A DNA stretch of 64,000 nt, taken from NCBI GenBank assembly GCA_012295275.1, contig CM022665.1, forward strand, positions 29,651,457 to 29,715,456. The letters run 5' to 3'. A program made the position numbers and the translations under genes. The notes below the pieces were generated by a model that saw only the letters and a program-made list of their open reading frames with translations, did not search any database and was not told the DNA's origin. Below, piece after piece: positions 60,996-64,000 of the stretch; position 1 is the first letter of the stretch, and each line of letters starts with the position of its first letter. The DNA is from Chrysomallon squamiferum. Its lineage: Eukaryota; Mollusca; Gastropoda; Neomphalida; Peltospiridae.

Positions 60996-61680
60996 TATAC
61001 GTCTCTTTATCATGAGACGAAAACAAATGCAAAGACATGAAAGTGTAAAGAAGTGGGCGAGCAATAAAGAGGAATATCCGCAAAGCAGTTTTATTTCTTT
61101 CTTTCAAATGGCTGCTTTGTCTAGTTGTTAAATATTTGTGACATCCGTTTTTATCAAAACAAAATGTAAAATGGTTCCCGCAATAAATTTCTCAAACTTT
61201 GCCTCGAGACATGTTTGAAAGTGGAAATACGAACGTTAATGCTCTTATGAGATTTTGACGAAAATAATCGACGTGTTCTAATTTAATTTGTTTGAAAGAA
61301 AATACCTAATAAAAACAAATCTGAAGTGTCAGCAAGTAACACGAGGAGGTCAAACTGACACTGTGGATTGGAAATGACCATTCGTTTGATTGCATCTTTA
61401 CTGCAGACGTCACCTTTCATCATTGCTATTCGTCTGTTAATACAGTTCTTCAGATTCTAATTGAAATACAAGAAAATATACACAACTGCAGACTTACTTT
61501 CCGTTTGAATACCTATCGCGTTAGGTTTTATTACATTTTAAAACAAATTTAGGGGCTTTTTAAATTTGTTTGTTTTATCAGTTAATCGATTTGCATTAGG
61601 GATAATACCTACAAATCGCTGAACGTACAATTCGACTTTCTCTGTGTCTCACTGCCACACTAGACTTTAACTTCACTCTT
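60996..61680. other. No gene seen
   Basis: 61,320-61,450 is non-repetitive with some CpGs; otherwise AT-rich. Confidence 0.5.
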
Positions 61681-61689
61681 GTTTCTTTA

Positions 61690-62202
61690 CATGTGAACTC
61701 TACTTTCACTCGAACCCAAAGTCAAAAACACATGTCTAAGCTTGTAAATCAGCATTCACTAAAAACATCTGGGCACTGGCTCTTCAGTAAACGTATAACT
61801 TAGCGTTCACCTAGGAAAAAAGTAACAGATATGTTTCACAATGTGTAATTCAAAATTCATTCAAGAACAAAGTCAGAATCACATTTCTTATCATTTCTTC
61901 AAAAATACTGTCGCAGACTCATTGCTAAATCGGTAACTTAGCCTTCATTCAAGAACATAGAAATACTTCGTAACATTCACTCAAAAATAATTGTCATAGG
62001 TATACAGCTAAATGTTTTAATCGACATTCACTTGGATATAATATTGTCGTAGATACTTCACCAAACGTGTAACTCAGTTTTCACCTAACAACATTGTTAA
62101 ATGCATAACTTACTTTTCACTTAGGAACATCATAGTCATAATACTTAAGTCAGTATTCTCTCAAGGATATTGCCACAGCCGTGTTCCTAAATATGTAACT
62201 AA
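61690..62202. repeat. Degenerate minisatellite, about ten units of 40-55 bp
   Basis: The recurring order is CATTCACTCAAGAACA-like, GTC(A/G)(C/T)AGAT, then a CTTCACTAAACGTGTAACTTAG-like segment. Clear examples: TTCAGTAAACGTATAACTTA (about 61781), CATTGCTAAATCGGTAACTT (61920), CTTCACCAAACGTGTAACTC (62056), GTTAAATGCATAACTTACTT (62096), CCTAAATATGTAACTAAA (62185). Units are strongly diverged, so only eye-level alignment exposes the array. Confidence 0.7.
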
Positions 62203-62229
62203 AACACACACACACACACACACACACAT
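62203..62229. repeat. (CA)n microsatellite at the array end
   Basis: Thirteen CA units immediately after the last minisatellite unit. Confidence 0.95.
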
Positions 62230-64000
62230 TTCTATATATATGGTAACTCAAGGTTAACGTAAAAGTGTCAAAATAGCACAGAGCTGACAGATCTACAGTT
62301 TGTGTAATGTGGCTTTATGAAGTGGTCCTGTAATAAACGGCCTCGCTTCAAGTTTTACTTGGGAAGTCTTAATGGATCACAAGAGTCAGGCGAAATTCTT
62401 TGAAGTCTTTTTGTCCTGACAGGCGAACGTGTTTCTTCCTTATTACAGTTTCATCGCTAAGTAATTACCCAATGAAACTCCGGGCACCATTTTCTTGCAG
62501 ACACGTACTTCACTGCTCTTAAATACGTAACATTAAACATTCAGTGTGTACTAGGATAAACTACGTCATGAACCAATTCTCTGGTGAGAGGTAATGCCCA
62601 TGACAGACATTCTTTGTGTCTGATATAAGCCTGCTAAAAATTACCCACACGCGCAGGGATATAAATATATAACTTAAATAAAAATTACACATATATTATA
62701 AGAAAGTAGAGCAAAAACCAAAAGAGGTTAAAACATCCCCAGATCACAGATTCAGTTTGGAATATCGCGATAAAGAAAGGAACTTTTATCATTAACTTTG
62801 AAAACATGTTGTGCTGGCCACATATGTGTAAAATCATTTTAATTGAAGATGACTTCCGTGTTTTAATTAAGTTCACCCACCGGAAGACTTTCGATTTTAT
62901 AAGCAAGTTTCTTAATTAATAAATTTTTATCAGATGTCTGAACAAAACAAATTTTATAAGCTCCTCAGAGATTCTTGTTTGTGTGATTCGGGGAGAGTAT
63001 TAAGTTTAGAAAAAAAAAGAAAAAAAAAAAAAAAAAAAAACACAGTGAAAGAGAAAGAGATCATTATAATTTATTGTACTGTTAAGACTGATTATATCTG
63101 TAAACTTTCTTCATTTTTTCATTATTAACACCTACATTTTATTGATTCTTACTGTGTGGCGTTAAATTCAAATGATCTTTCAGCTGAAAAAGAAAAAAAA
63201 AGAAAGAAATTTAATATACGTGTTGTTCTTCTTTATATTTAAATAACTTTATCAACAATAGACTTGATATTTTTTAGTAATTGTTTAATTTGTATTGAGA
63301 ATGTTATTAATTTACACTGTTTCTTACAGAAGTGAGTAAAATTAATAATTATTAAGAAGTATCAGCGGAGATAACACAAAAGGAACAACTACACGTGTAT
63401 TAAATTTCGTAGTCTTCAGTTGAAAGATTGTTTGAATTTAACGTCACACAATAACAATCAATAAAATGTAGGTGTTAATAATAACTGAAGAAAGTACAAA
63501 GGTTACCCTAAAAATTAGATTTTGTATTAATATATAAAGCATACTGTATTTATAATTACTCTTTTATTTTCAGTTTTAATTTTTATTATTATAACCAATT
63601 TGTTTGGGTTTTGGGGGGGGTTATAATCATTTTGTTCATTGCTATTCATTCATATTTGAAAACAACAGCATATATACATATGTAAAGAAAGAAAAGCAAA
63701 AAAATAAAGAAAGAACGAAACGAATGAAGGAAATAAAGAATAAAAGAAAGAATGAATGAATTAAATAAAGACACGGAAAGTAAGAAAGAATGAAAACAAA
63801 GAGTTTACAAGAAGACATTTACGACTCACTTAATAAGTTTTCTTTGTTACGACTGTCGTAAGTTTAAAGATTACGACTTCTCGTACATATTACTTTCAGC
63901 CGATTACTTTCAGATATTTGCTCGGCAGGGTCAAGTTTGCGAAGTTCCACACACCAAGCATCTCTTAACATGGTGCCGCCATTAACCTGTGCAATTAAAC
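62230..64000. other. No gene seen; one complex island
   Basis: 62,280-62,640 is non-repetitive and GC-richer and may be regulatory. Poly-A at 63008-63040, a run of nine G at about 63612-63620, and AAAG/GAAA-rich purine DNA at 63,685-63,800. TTACTTTCAG at 63901-63910 resembles an acceptor with a following AGATATTTG, but the frame does not continue as a GPCR TM3-TM4 loop and stops soon. Confidence 0.45.

Noticed and set aside
63901-63990. TTACTTTCAG|ATATTTG as GPCR exon 2
   Set aside because: The first codons fit R-Y by phase, but the following residues do not resemble the loop or TM4, and a stop comes after about 17 codons.

Overview
The window is nuclear DNA from an animal. It is AT-rich and gene-poor, full of microsatellites and degenerate minisatellites, and holds decayed class II transposons. 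Its coding exons are isolated and carry GT-AG splice borders; no operon or bacterial feature is present. The GPCR exon, the tRNA-derived SINE-like heads, the hAT and Tigger-like remnants and the very large intergenic or intronic space would suit a mollusc, perhaps a cephalopod. That placement is inference; no sequence seen here proves the taxon.

Layout. (1) 1-1,066, minus strand: a large exon of a coiled-coil, Ser- and Glu-rich protein that runs off the left edge, with a candidate first exon and promoter near 1,689-1,860. (2) 2,775-3,762: a hAT-family transposon with a perfect 8-bp target duplication and a broken ZBED5-like transposase. (3) 3.8-13.2 kb: microsatellites, a short decayed coding-like patch at 5.36 kb, a pre-miRNA-sized hairpin at 10.1 kb, and a pair of about 105-bp inverted repeats (10.3 and 11.6 kb) with a tRNA-like sequence between them. 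(4) 13.24-13.74 kb: a GC-richer island that could be a promoter. (5) 15,359-15,858, plus strand: the clearest gene feature, the first coding exon of a rhodopsin-family neuropeptide-type receptor, ending at a strong GT donor just after the E-R of the TM3 'DRY' motif. (6) 15.86-64 kb: no exon 2 was found, so this is probably one very long first coding intron. It contains an antisense terminal-exon-like coding segment (17,634-17,887), a 32-unit minisatellite (22.2-23.5 kb), a 36-bp minisatellite (31.8-32.1 kb), several older degenerate tandem arrays, a Tigger-like MITE (39,520-39,859) with TA duplications, a tRNA-Val-like SINE head (44.1 kb), a 38-bp near-palindrome, a duplicated 140-bp repeat (45.2 and 46.3 kb), and scattered non-repetitive islands that could be regulatory.

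How it works together: the only functional units I can support are the coiled-coil gene (leftward), the GPCR gene (rightward) and possibly the antisense exon. Most other open frames are translations of simple repeats or chance frames in AT-rich DNA. I found no convincing new multi-gene system. The best leads are the receptor's identity, the antisense exon, the array of splice-acceptor-like repeat units, the miRNA-like hairpin, and the transposons with intact borders.
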